Positions 15,187 to 23,179 of a stretch of DNA of 64,000 nucleotides are shown here, piece by piece. A program made the translations under genes and the position numbers. Below the pieces are notes generated by a model that saw only the letters and a program-made list of their open reading frames with translations, was not told the DNA's origin and did not search any database. The stretch lies in NCBI RefSeq assembly GCF_020819555.1, contig NZ_JAJHJB010000023.1, positions 1 to 64,000 of the forward strand, given 5' to 3'. Position 1 is the stretch's first letter, and every line of letters begins with the position of its first letter. This DNA is from Pelosinus baikalensis. GTDB taxonomy: Bacteria; Bacillota; Negativicutes; DSM-13327.

Positions 15187-16637
15187 ATGGAGAAACGCTA
15201 TCTTACCAGCAATCAGGGGACACCTGTTACTAATGATCAACAATCATTAACTGTAGGTGAATGGGGTCCAATATTACTTGAGGATATTGTTTTCCTCGAA
15301 AAGATTTCTCATTTTGATAGGGAGAGGATTCCTGAAAGAGTACTACACGCGAAAGGAGCTGGAGCTTTTGGTTTTTTTATACCCTATAAATCAATGGCTT
15401 CATTAACTAAGGCAGATTTTTTACAGGACACAGAGAAGAAAACCCCTGTTTTTGTTAGGTTTTCAGTAGCAGGCGGCTCTTTGGGTGGGGCAGATACCGT
15501 GAGGGATATCAGAGGATTCTCCGTAAAATTTTATACAGATGAAGGAAATTATGATATTGTTGGCAACCATATTCCGGTGTTTCCCCTCAGAGACCCGATT
15601 CAATTTCCAGACTTAGTTCATGTCTTAAAGCCAGATCCAGTTGCGAATGTCCGAGGTGGACCGATAGCTGCCAGCCGTTTCTGGGATTTCATGTCTCTAA
15701 GGCCGGAGTCTATGAATTTTCTTACCTACTTGTTTGCGGATAATGGGACTGTCAAAAGCTATAGAACCATTCAAGGGTATGGAGTTAATACCTATAAGTG
15801 GGTGAATATACGGGGGGAGGAAGTATATGTTAAGTATCATTGGGAACCCTGCGCTGGTGTTGAATACATAGACAGTAAGACGGCAGTTTAACTTGCCGGT
15901 AGTGACCCTGACGTAGCGAGTAGGGATTTGTTTGATACCATTGCCGCAGGGCATGCTGTCGAATATGAGATGCGTGTACAAATCCTGAAAGTGGAAGATG
16001 AATGCAATCTACCATTTGATCCATTGGATTCTACTAATATTTGGCCAGAGGACTTATTTCCATTGATGCCGGTAGGCAGGATGGTGCTAAATAAAAATCC
16101 AGATAATTTTTTTGTTGAAGTTGAACAATCTGCCTTTTCTCCTGCGGCCATTGTACCGGGTATCGATTTCTCAAATGATAAAATACTCCAAGGTCGTATT
16201 TTTTCCTATGGAGATACGCAACGATACCGTATGGGGTTAATTATTTAGCACTTCCCACTAATATGCCTAGAAGGCCAATTGCTAATAAGATGCAGGATGG
16301 AACCATGCAAACCATGTACAGTGAAGGTGTTGCTAACTATTTACCCAATACGTTAGGCGGTGGGATGCCCATGCCAGCACCTGAGATCGGGAAACGCCCT
16401 CAGGAATTTGTTTCAGGCAATGTGGCTCGATCAGAAATAACAGGTGATGATTATTATCAAGCCGGCTGCAGATACCGGATGATGTCGGTGCTTGAAAAGA
16501 AACACTTGGTCTCAAATATTGTAGAAAATTTAAATCAAGCCTACGAGCCTATTCAAAGGAGAATGATTGAACATTTTATGCAGGTAGATCATGAACTTGG
16601 CAGCAGAATTGCACAGGGGATAAATCTGAACATATAA
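15187..16637 (+). pseudogene. Monofunctional catalase, disrupted by one stop and one frameshift
   Basis: The combined frame would give a normal-length catalase of about 483 residues. It has the distal histidine region RVLHAKGAGAFG, VRFSVAGGSLGGADTVRD, the heme-ligand motif IFSYGDTQRYR, and the C-terminal end through AYEPIQRRMIEHFMQVDHE. It starts at the ATG at 15187 behind AGAAGGAAA. A TAA at 15889-15891 replaces what is normally Glu before LAGSDPDVASRDLF. A one-base loss in the G-run near 16231-16235 shifts the frame after RYRMG so that NYLALPTNMP continues in another frame. All motifs are otherwise intact, so inactivation looks recent, unless it is sequencing error. Confidence 0.88.
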
Positions 16638-16643
16638 ATTTTG

Positions 16644-16679
16644 ATGCTACCCTGCCTACGAACTTAGGCAGGGTAGCAT
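16644..16679. terminator. Terminator after the catalase pseudogene
   Basis: ATGCTACCCTGCCTA pairs with TAGGCAGGGTAGCAT. It lies between two convergent genes. Confidence 0.8.
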
Positions 16680-16696
16680 TCATTGTTCAGGCCCCA

Positions 16697-17341
16697 TTAT
16701 TTATATTGAGGTTTTTTTATTTCATCTAAATAACTATAAACAGTTACCTTAGAAATATTTAATTTTTCAGCAACTCTTTCAATGGCTCCTTTGATTAAAA
16801 AGAGTCCTTTTTTATCCATAAAATAAATTAACTCAATTTTATCTTTTCGTTTTAAGTGCTCGATTTTTGTATTACCGATGATTTTATCTATTAAATCAAC
16901 CACAATTTCCATTACATTATCAAAAGGCTCCACTGCTGTTTCGATCTTTTCTTGTTCAGCAGCCATAAATTCATCTAAAAAGTTTTTAATATGATTTAGT
17001 TTTTCTAAATCATAATTTATACACAACGCTCCGATTACTTTATCTTCGGAATCTCTAATGAGTGCAGTAGAAGATTTTATTTTTCTGCCATCTTCCGTAA
17101 TGGTAATATAATTTGCATTATAATCATTATCGAATTTTTTAGATAGGAGAACATCTTTCACTAGGTGATCAAAAGATTGTCCAATTTCACGTCCCGTTAC
17201 GTGATTATTAATCGTATACACTACTGAATTTTGAGGAATTGATAAATCATGGATGACCACTTCGCAGTTTTTACCGAAGGTTTTAGCGATTAAATTTGCT
17301 ATAGGTATATATGTTTCTAATTTTTTGTTTGTGTACATCAT
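16697..17341 (-). CDS. YheO-like PAS/DauR-type HTH transcriptional regulator
   Basis: This 214-residue protein has an N-terminal YheO-like PAS domain (PIANLIAKTFGKNCEVVIHD, then SVVYTINNHVTGREIG and SSTALIRDSEDKVIGALCIN). Its C-terminal DauR-type helix-turn-helix ends with GAIERVAEKLNISKVTVYSY. Relatives such as DauR control D-amino-acid catabolism. It is divergent from a threonine-synthase-like enzyme and RidA across a very AT-rich spacer full of TATATAA elements, so it very likely regulates them. Confidence 0.87.
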   Translation of the reverse strand: MMYTNKKLETYIPIANLIAKTFGKNCEVVIHDLSIPQNSVVYTINNHVTGREIGQSFDHLVKDVLLSKKFDNDYNANYITITEDGRKIKSSTALIRDSEDKVIGALCINYDLEKLNHIKNFLDEFMAAEQEKIETAVEPFDNVMEIVVDLIDKIIGNTKIEHLKRKDKIELIYFMDKKGLFLIKGAIERVAEKLNISKVTVYSYLDEIKKPQYK

Positions 17342-17498
17342 TGAATCATTCTCCGTTTATATAAAAACTTATATAAATATCTTGATTTTATATAAAAAAA
17401 TATATATTATATAAAATATAAGGTGATTTATATGTATATTATATAATTTTTTATATGATAGTCAACTATTCATCAAAAAAATATACAAAGGGGTTGTT
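17342..17498. promoter_or_regulatory. AT-rich divergent regulatory region
   Basis: The 157-base spacer repeats TTATATAA-like units (for example at about 17358, 17369, 17391, 17408 and 17445). These may be operators for the adjacent PAS-HTH regulator, although simple AT-richness could also explain them. Confidence 0.4.
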
Positions 17499-18491
17499 AT
17501 GATGCATTTTTACTGTTCTCGATGTGAAAAGGACTATCCAATTGAGGGGCTTGACTATCAGTGTGAGTGTGGCGGACTTTTTCAATTGTATAAAGAAGAG
17601 GACGAAAAGATTACGGCAACCGTATCCTTAGGAGAAGTTAAGACTCCGATCATAAAAAGGATTTTACAGGGAAGGGAAATCTATTTAAAGCTGGATTATA
17701 TGCAGCCTACAGGTTCTTTTAAAGATCGTGGAGCCTTTGCCGTGATTAATAAATTAAAGGAATTAGGCATTAACGAAATTGTTGAAGATTCCTCTGGTAA
17801 TGCAGGGGCTGCCTTTGCCGGATATTGTGCTGCGGCAGGAATCAAGTGCAATATTTATTTGCCAGAGAGTACATCCCCAGGAAAAATTAAACAAATTAAT
17901 GCTTATAAGGCAAACGTAGTGAAGGTTCCAGGGACACGTGATGACACAGCTAAAGCAATATTGAAGGCTGCTAAAACCACGTATTATGCTTCACATGTAT
18001 ATAATCCCTTGTTTTTTGAAGGTACTAAATCTCTTGCGTTTGAGATTTATGAGCAAATAGGCATTCCGGATTATATAGTAGTTCCTGCTGGCAACGGAAC
18101 GATGTTATTGGGAATTTATAAAGGATTTAAAGAAATGGGACGACTTCCCCGCATTATTGTTGTACAAAGCAGGAATTGTGCGCCAGTATTCAGCAAATTT
18201 AAAAATCAGTCAGTTGGTGAAATGAAACCAACTGCAGCGGAAGGCATTGCTATTCAAGAGCCAAAGAGAATCGACGAAATGATAGAGGCTGTAACAGACA
18301 GCAAAGGTGATATTATTGTAGTGGATGATGTAGAGGTAATCAAGGCTCAGGAAATGCTTGGTGAAATGGGAATTTATATAGAAGTCACTTCAGGAGCTGC
18401 AGTCGCCGGAATGCTGCAATATTTTAAAGATGGATATGATAATAAACTCAATATTGTTGTACCGTTAACTGGTATGGGACTCAAAAAATAA
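17499..18491 (+). CDS. Threonine synthase-like PLP-dependent enzyme
   Basis: This 330-residue fold-type II PLP enzyme has an N-terminal zinc-ribbon-like segment (CSRC...CECGG, residues 7-26). The PLP lysine lies in TGSFKDRGA, followed by EDSSGNAGAAFAGYCAAAG and the phosphate-binding VPAGNGT. It resembles ThrC but is short, and no homoserine pathway genes are near. With a DauR-type regulator, RidA and a D-cysteine desulfhydrase relic close by, a role as an amino-acid ammonia-lyase (threonine, serine or diaminopropionate type) is equally possible. It lies 35 bases upstream of ridA. Confidence 0.82.
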   Translation: MMHFYCSRCEKDYPIEGLDYQCECGGLFQLYKEEDEKITATVSLGEVKTPIIKRILQGREIYLKLDYMQPTGSFKDRGAFAVINKLKELGINEIVEDSSGNAGAAFAGYCAAAGIKCNIYLPESTSPGKIKQINAYKANVVKVPGTRDDTAKAILKAAKTTYYASHVYNPLFFEGTKSLAFEIYEQIGIPDYIVVPAGNGTMLLGIYKGFKEMGRLPRIIVVQSRNCAPVFSKFKNQSVGEMKPTAAEGIAIQEPKRIDEMIEAVTDSKGDIIVVDDVEVIKAQEMLGEMGIYIEVTSGAAVAGMLQYFKDGYDNKLNIVVPLTGMGLKK

Positions 18492-18526
18492 GGATTTAAC
18501 AGAAACAAATGTTGGAGGTATGTTGC

Positions 18527-18904
18527 ATGAAAATGGTTAGTACGCCCTATTCTCTTCAATCCAAGGGGCATTATTCTCCTGCGGTAATCCATGGCGATCT
18601 AGTGTATGTATCAGGTCAATTACCAATTAACTACGCTGTAGGTGAAACGTTACCCGCGGGAGGCATAGAAGAACAAACGCGGGTAGCGTTAAAAAACCTG
18701 GATGATATACTAAAACAGTGTGGAAGCTATAAACAGCAGGTGCTTAAGACTACGGTATATATTTCAGATATCACGTATTGGTCGGCTGTTAATGAGATAT
18801 ATATAGAATTTTTTGGAGATCATAAACCGTCTCGTACTATCGTACCAACTAATACCCTTCATTTTGGTGCACTGATTGAAATTGATGCGATTGCCGCCTG
18901 TTAA
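18527..18904 (+). CDS. RidA family reactive enamine/imine deaminase
   Basis: This 125-residue RidA/YjgF protein hydrolyses 2-aminoacrylate and related enamines released by PLP ammonia-lyases. It has LVYVSGQLP, LKNLDDILKQCG and the terminal substrate-binding region SRTIVPTNTLHFGALIEIDA with the conserved arginine. The ATG at 18527 follows GGAGGTATGTTGC. Its position directly after the PLP enzyme supports the view that the enzyme releases enamine intermediates. Confidence 0.9.
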   Translation: MKMVSTPYSLQSKGHYSPAVIHGDLVYVSGQLPINYAVGETLPAGGIEEQTRVALKNLDDILKQCGSYKQQVLKTTVYISDITYWSAVNEIYIEFFGDHKPSRTIVPTNTLHFGALIEIDAIAAC

Positions 18905-18919
18905 TGACAAAACCTTCCG

Positions 18920-18962
18920 AAACTCCTGCCAGATTCTATCAGGATCTGGCAGGAGTTTCTTG
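18920..18962 (+). terminator. Terminator after ridA
   Basis: AAACTCCTGCCAGAT pairs with ATCTGGCAGGAGTTT and is followed by CTTGT. Confidence 0.75.
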
Positions 18963-19182
18963 TAATCCAACGATATAATTAACAACTACGAAAATTTTTT
19001 CGCGCCTTCCAGAGTTGGCGAATAAGAATTGCCCCCAATACATCGATTTAATAAAAGTATGAACATCATCACACTCGTGAGAATTACCATATTCAAAAAT
19101 AATTCAAAGATTGTCAATGTACAATCTGTATTATGCATATTCTTATTCAAAGACAGAATGTTTTTGGAGGTAGAGGTGTTAC

Positions 19183-19308
19183 ATGTCAGAAGAGATTCTA
19201 GAAGTAGAAATGAGCAAAGACGAATTAGAACAATTGATCATGGACCTCCCAAGAATTTTAAAAGATCTTGAGCAAATGACAATAGAGAATACTACGAAAG
19301 TAAAATAA
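19183..19308 (+). CDS. Small acidic protein (41 residues)
   Basis: The ATG follows GGAGGTAGAGGTGTTAC. The frame encodes MSEEILEVEMSKDELEQLIM followed by DLPRILKDLEQMTIENTTKVK and stops at 19306-19308. It is strongly acidic, probably one amphipathic helix pair, and not recognised. It lies alone between the ridA terminator and a long hairpin at 19351-19406. A longer overlapping frame (19029-19271) has no binding site. Confidence 0.5.
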   Translation: MSEEILEVEMSKDELEQLIMDLPRILKDLEQMTIENTTKVK

Positions 19309-19350
19309 TGTTGATCATACAAAGTTTTCAGCAGGACTTAGCATTTAGTA

Positions 19351-19406
19351 AAGAGAAGCTGTTTCTAATCTACCTTATTGGTAGACTAAGGACAGCTTCT
19401 CTTTTG
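19351..19406 (+). terminator. Long hairpin terminator
   Basis: AAGAGAAGCTGT pairs with ACAGCTTCTCTTTT, with an inner TCTACC/GGTAGA stem. Confidence 0.7.
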
Positions 19407-19480
19407 ATAGGAAGAAGTTAAAACCTGTGTTTCAAATGAGACAAATAGCCGTATCCTTTAAGAGAAATGGAGGTAATGGG

Positions 19481-20147
19481 ATGTATTTAGCACAATATCC
19501 TCGGCGACGGTATACAGAAGGTCACACGCCGCTGGAAAAATTGGAACGTCTGACTGCTGCTGTCGGAGGGGCGAATATTTATATAAAGCGTGATGACTTG
19601 CTTGGTTTAACCGGTGGCGGAAATAAGACGCGCAAGCTGGAATTCTTAGTTGCCGACGCTCTAAAACAAGGAGCAGATACACTGATCACATGCGGTGGTA
19701 TACAATCCAACCATTGTCGCTTAACGTTAGCTGCCGCCGTGAAAGAAGGACTGAAATGTCGGCTGATATTACTGCCATATACCGATAACCGGAATCAGTG
19801 TTTTAAATTCGAAAGAAGTTCTGCAAAAGCGTATAGCAGAAATAATCGAAAAAATAGCAGATTATCTGGGAGTTAACGTTCCGATACCTCAGGAAGCAGT
19901 TAGCTTGTTTGATGAGTATTTGGGAGAGGGATATACAGTGCCTACTGCTGGAATGATTGAAGCTGTCAAACTAGCGGCTAGGACTGAAGGGATTTTGCTT
20001 GATCCTACCTATACCGGGAAAGCAATGGCTGGGCTAATTGATCTGACTAGAAAAGGTTATTTCAAAAAGAGTGATAACGTACTTTTCTTGCATACTGGTG
20101 GTTTACCAGGATTATATGCCAATATGCCATTATTTCTAGAAGATTAG
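19481..20147 (+). pseudogene. D-cysteine desulfhydrase-like PLP enzyme with internal deletion
   Basis: The N-terminal part (YPRRRYTEGHTPLEKLERLT, IKRDDLLGLTGGGNKTRKLE with the PLP lysine, TCGGIQSNHCRLTLAAA) is a good D-cysteine desulfhydrase/ACC deaminase match to about LKCRLILL. The frame then changes, and PITGISVLNSKEVLQKRIAE to LDPTYTGKAMAGLIDL and LFLHTGGLPGLYANM continues in the next frame to 20147. Roughly 80-100 codons expected between the two parts are missing, together with the frame. The ATG at 19481 follows GGAGGTAATGGG. The D-amino-acid context matches the DauR-type regulator at 16697. Confidence 0.8.
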
Positions 20148-20214
20148 AATTGTATTAATTTTTTTGTACTTAAGGTAATACCTTTAGAAGAGTGAGTAAA
20201 TATGGAGGGCTAAT

Positions 20215-21051
20215 GTGAAACTAACAGTCTTAGTTGATAATAATACTATCATTGATAGATATTTTTATGCTGAACCCGGAGTATCCTATTTTATCGAGTG
20301 TGATGATGAGAAATACTTGTTTGATACTGGATATTCAGATCTATTCCTGCGAAACGCCACTAAAATGGGTATTAATCTATTAGCATTAGATGGAATCGTT
20401 ATTTCACATGGTCATAACGACCATACATGGGGGCTAGGCGAATTAGTTAAGCTTTATTCTGAGGCTGCAAGTGAAGGATATGGGTGCAAGAAACCTACAA
20501 TAATCGCTCATCCTGACGCGTTCTTAGAGAGAAATGTAGATGGGCTTGATATTGGACCAATGTTATCTAACAATCAATTCAAGAGAACTTTTTCATTACA
20601 ACTTAGTAAAGAACCTATATGGCTCACTCCTAAAATTGTATTTTTGGGAGAAATTGAACGAAATCATTCTTTTGAGATAGGAGATCCAATTGGCAAAGTG
20701 TTGCGGGGCGGTACTTGGGAAGATGATTATGTACTTGATGATTCTGCGTTAGCATATATATCCGATAATGGGTTGGTGATCATTACGGGGTGCTCCCATG
20801 CGGGGATTTGCAATATTATCGAATATGCTAAAAAAGTATGTAATGAAGAACGAATATATGATGTAGTTGGCGGGTTCCATCTATTAAATCCCTCCCAAAG
20901 AAGGCTGGGCAATACTGTTGAATATTTTAAAAAGTGCCAGCCTCATGCTATCCATACATGCCATTGTACCGATCTGCGTTCCAAAATAGGTTTAGCAAAA
21001 GCCGCAACTGTTGAAGAGGTTGGGGTGGGCTTGGTGCTAGAATATAAATGA
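20215..21051 (+). CDS. MBL-fold metallohydrolase
   Basis: This 278-residue metallo-beta-lactamase-fold protein has FDTGYSD, the zinc motif SHGHNDHTWG (residues about 64-73), the second ligand region TGCSHAGICNI and the late VVGGFHL. It resembles the COG1237 group annotated as dihydropterin ribofuranosyl-aminobenzene phosphate synthase-like, of unclear function in bacteria. The GTG start lies behind GGAGGG. It stands alone with a strong terminator. Confidence 0.85.
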   Translation: MKLTVLVDNNTIIDRYFYAEPGVSYFIECDDEKYLFDTGYSDLFLRNATKMGINLLALDGIVISHGHNDHTWGLGELVKLYSEAASEGYGCKKPTIIAHPDAFLERNVDGLDIGPMLSNNQFKRTFSLQLSKEPIWLTPKIVFLGEIERNHSFEIGDPIGKVLRGGTWEDDYVLDDSALAYISDNGLVIITGCSHAGICNIIEYAKKVCNEERIYDVVGGFHLLNPSQRRLGNTVEYFKKCQPHAIHTCHCTDLRSKIGLAKAATVEEVGVGLVLEYK

Positions 21052-21069
21052 AATCATAAATACAGATAG

Positions 21070-21109
21070 AAAACATGCCTGGATAGGTCAACCCAGGCAT
21101 GTTTTTTTT
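21070..21109 (+). terminator. Terminator of the MBL-fold gene
   Basis: AAAACATGCCTGG pairs with CCCAGGCATGTTTT followed by a T-run. Confidence 0.88.
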
Positions 21110-21165
21110 CGATCACTTTTTTTAGATAAAGGTAAGTAACATGATGAATTGTTCGTCTTCCCGAA

Positions 21166-21196
21166 GGTCATAGCGAAGCAATCTCCTGCTTGTTAA
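21166..21196. repeat. Dispersed repeat family 2, copy 2 (partial)
   Basis: GGTCATAGCGAAGCAATCTC followed by CTGCTTGTTAA shares its right part exactly with 28996-29016. Confidence 0.6.
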
Positions 21197-21264
21197 GAAG
21201 CTGCTAGATATTTATAGATTTAAGTGATACAATAAATTAATGATATGATCGGAGGTGTGCACCT

Positions 21265-21624
21265 ATGGAAAAGATTCTGCAGCAGTTACTAGAAGGTCAA
21301 TTAGAAACAACTAAGGAATTGAAGAGGTTATCAGATGGACAAAATAAGCTATTTGATGGACAAGTTAAGCTATTTGAAGGTCAAGCTAAGTTATTTGAGG
21401 GTCAATCTCAAATAACACAAAGATTAGATACCATTGAAAATAGTTTAGATAATATTGATAGTAGACTCGCAGAAAATGCAAGGTTTATCTCTGCCTTATC
21501 TCAAGATGTAGCACGGACAGCAACTAGAGAAGACATTACTACCTTAAGTGCCAGTATAGAGACTTTAAACACTCGATTATTTAAGCAAGAGACTGAGTTA
21601 ACACTACTGAAAACTGTAAGATAA
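21265..21624 (+). CDS. Coiled-coil protein with heptad tandem repeats (119 residues)
   Basis: The ATG follows GGAGGTGTGCACCT. Residues 24-51 are four units of seven (DGQNKLF, DGQVKLF, EGQAKLF, EGQSQIT), visible in the DNA as 21-base tandem repeats from 21334 to 21417. The rest (RLDTIENSLDNIDSRLAENA, DITTLSASIETLNTRL) is also predicted coiled coil. There is no signal peptide or membrane span. The function is unknown. Similar small repeat proteins are widespread in Firmicutes and their length varies with unit number. Confidence 0.72.
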   Translation: MEKILQQLLEGQLETTKELKRLSDGQNKLFDGQVKLFEGQAKLFEGQSQITQRLDTIENSLDNIDSRLAENARFISALSQDVARTATREDITTLSASIETLNTRLFKQETELTLLKTVR

Positions 21625-22044
21625 CAATCAATTAACAAAAGACTTTTATAGTAACCTGCTGAGAATATCGGCAGGTTTTATCGCATGGACCTTAGGTGGT
21701 TTTGGAATTGTGTTCACGATTGTTTCCTTATGGGTAGTAGATATCGTTCATAAATTGTATATTTCCTTCTTTGGATGATTCATCCTATTTTCTTAACTGA
21801 GGACATAGATATGATGTTGGCTTGTCCACAGTCTAAATGTATAGTTGCAAGTTTGCTAATACAGATGACGAATATAGGACTGAAAGAGTTAAGAAAGACC
21901 CAATAGACAGTAAGAAACTGTATGTTGGGTCTTTACCAGTTAAGTAGGTTTTAAGAGGCAAGCTTAAATTCTTTGAAATCGGCTTAGTTTTTTGTAATGA
22001 AAATAAGTTAGAAATACTTATTATAGATTTTTAAAATAACAAAG
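21625..22044. other. Gene-free stretch with one hairpin
   Basis: No convincing gene. At about 21681-21778 a short plus-strand frame, WTLGGFGIVFTIVSLWVVDI and on to a stop, looks like one membrane span without a start. It may be the end of a lost gene. A hairpin at 21894-21934 (AAAGACCCAAT/TTGGGTCTTT) could be a terminator. Confidence 0.5.
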
Positions 22045-22470
22045 TCAAAAGTTTTGCTTAAAAGCTTCAATAAATTCCATATATAAATTTTTATGATCCG
22101 CTCTTTTTACCTCCGGTTCATTTAGCTTGATGATATCTCCGTTTATACACAGCATTTTAATGCTGTAAGTACACACTATTTCTTTATGAGTGCATTTATC
22201 TTCAAGTACATTCAATACCGTTTCGATTTTTATAATATCCTTTTTGAAATACTCAATCATATTGATTTGATCAAAGGTTAAGCAAAGACTAATCAGACTG
22301 GTGGTTGTCAAATACCATGCTTTGAACAAACAGTTGTCATAGTTGTTATGATCGATGAATTCTTCAAGATACCAATTGCAAATACAACTATGTTTATGGT
22401 TCAGTGCTAGATTCACTCTGGCTTTTACCCATTCAGGAAAGGAACTTAGACATTTGTCTTTTTTCTCCAT
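22045..22470 (-). CDS. Hypothetical protein (141 residues)
   Basis: Not recognised. The ATG at 22470 follows AGGAGGGGTTTCT; the longer frame upstream has no such site. The protein is soluble, has seven cysteines, and a few helical stretches (WYLTTTSLISLCLTFDQINM, KKDIIKIETVLNVLEDKCTH). It is more AT-rich than its neighbours and is transcribed alone, opposite to the genes on both sides. Confidence 0.6.
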   Translation of the reverse strand: MEKKDKCLSSFPEWVKARVNLALNHKHSCICNWYLEEFIDHNNYDNCLFKAWYLTTTSLISLCLTFDQINMIEYFKKDIIKIETVLNVLEDKCTHKEIVCTYSIKMLCINGDIIKLNEPEVKRADHKNLYMEFIEAFKQNF

Positions 22471-22647
22471 AGAAACCCCTCCTTTTCTATAAAATTTTTG
22501 AAGGTAGTAATTATATGTTTTTAGGCATAAAAAAAGCACCTGGAGAAGAATAGGAAGCAAACCAAGGTAGTAGAGTCAGATAAATGGATTGTGAAAGCAT
22601 TTTTATTAATGTATAATGTATAATTATACGTTAAGGGAGTGGTATAA

Positions 22648-23100
22648 GTGCTTTATCGTAAAGCTACATTCAAAGATGTAGAAACCATGTACACATTAAT
22701 TAACGCTTATGCTGAACAAGGATTAATGTTAGGGCGTTCGCGTAATATGCTGTATGAATGCCTGCGGGACTTTGTTTTGGCAGAAGATAATGGAGAAGTT
22801 GTTGGCATGGGGGCGCTGCATTTAGTGTGGGATGCGCTTGCGGAAATTAGAGCAATGGCAATCGCACCTCATGTCACGAAATCAGGCATTGGTCGCAGCA
22901 TTGTACAGGCACTAATTGAAGAAGCAAAAACCTTAGAGATAAAGACGATCTTTACCTTGACCTATCAGCCTGGATTTTTTATAAAACAGGGTTTTAACGA
23001 ATTATCAAAAGATCAATTGCCTCATAAGGTCTGGAAAGAATGCATTAACTGTACTAAGTTTCCCAACTGTGATGAAATTGCTCTGAACATAGAAATATAA
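22648..23100 (+). CDS. GNAT N-acetyltransferase, short ArgA-like (N-acetylglutamate synthase type)
   Basis: This 150-residue acetyltransferase has EIRAMAIAPHVTKSGIGRSI as the acetyl-CoA loop, LTYQPGFFIKQGFNEL, and the end motif KVWKECINCTKFPNCDEIAL. That cysteine motif is typical of the short ArgA-like N-acetylglutamate synthases of Firmicutes, which would acetylate glutamate to start arginine synthesis. The GTG start follows AAGGGAGTGG. GTATAATTATAC just upstream (about 22617-22628) could be an ArgR site. No other arg genes are nearby. Confidence 0.82.
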   Translation: MLYRKATFKDVETMYTLINAYAEQGLMLGRSRNMLYECLRDFVLAEDNGEVVGMGALHLVWDALAEIRAMAIAPHVTKSGIGRSIVQALIEEAKTLEIKTIFTLTYQPGFFIKQGFNELSKDQLPHKVWKECINCTKFPNCDEIALNIEI

Positions 23101-23101
23101 G

Positions 23102-23147
23102 AAAGAATGGGTATTACTCGCAAAAGAGTAATGCCCATTCTTTTCTT
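23102..23147. terminator. Bidirectional terminator between argA-like and emrB-like genes
   Basis: AAAGAATGGGTATTACTC pairs with GAGTAATGCCCATTCTTTTC. Confidence 0.85.
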
Positions 23148-23179
23148 TGTAGAATCAGAATATTTAAGTTAGAATTGCT

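Noticed and set aside
19029..19271. 80-codon plus-strand frame overlapping the 41-residue gene
   Set aside because: No ribosome-binding site. The other frame starting at 19183 has one.
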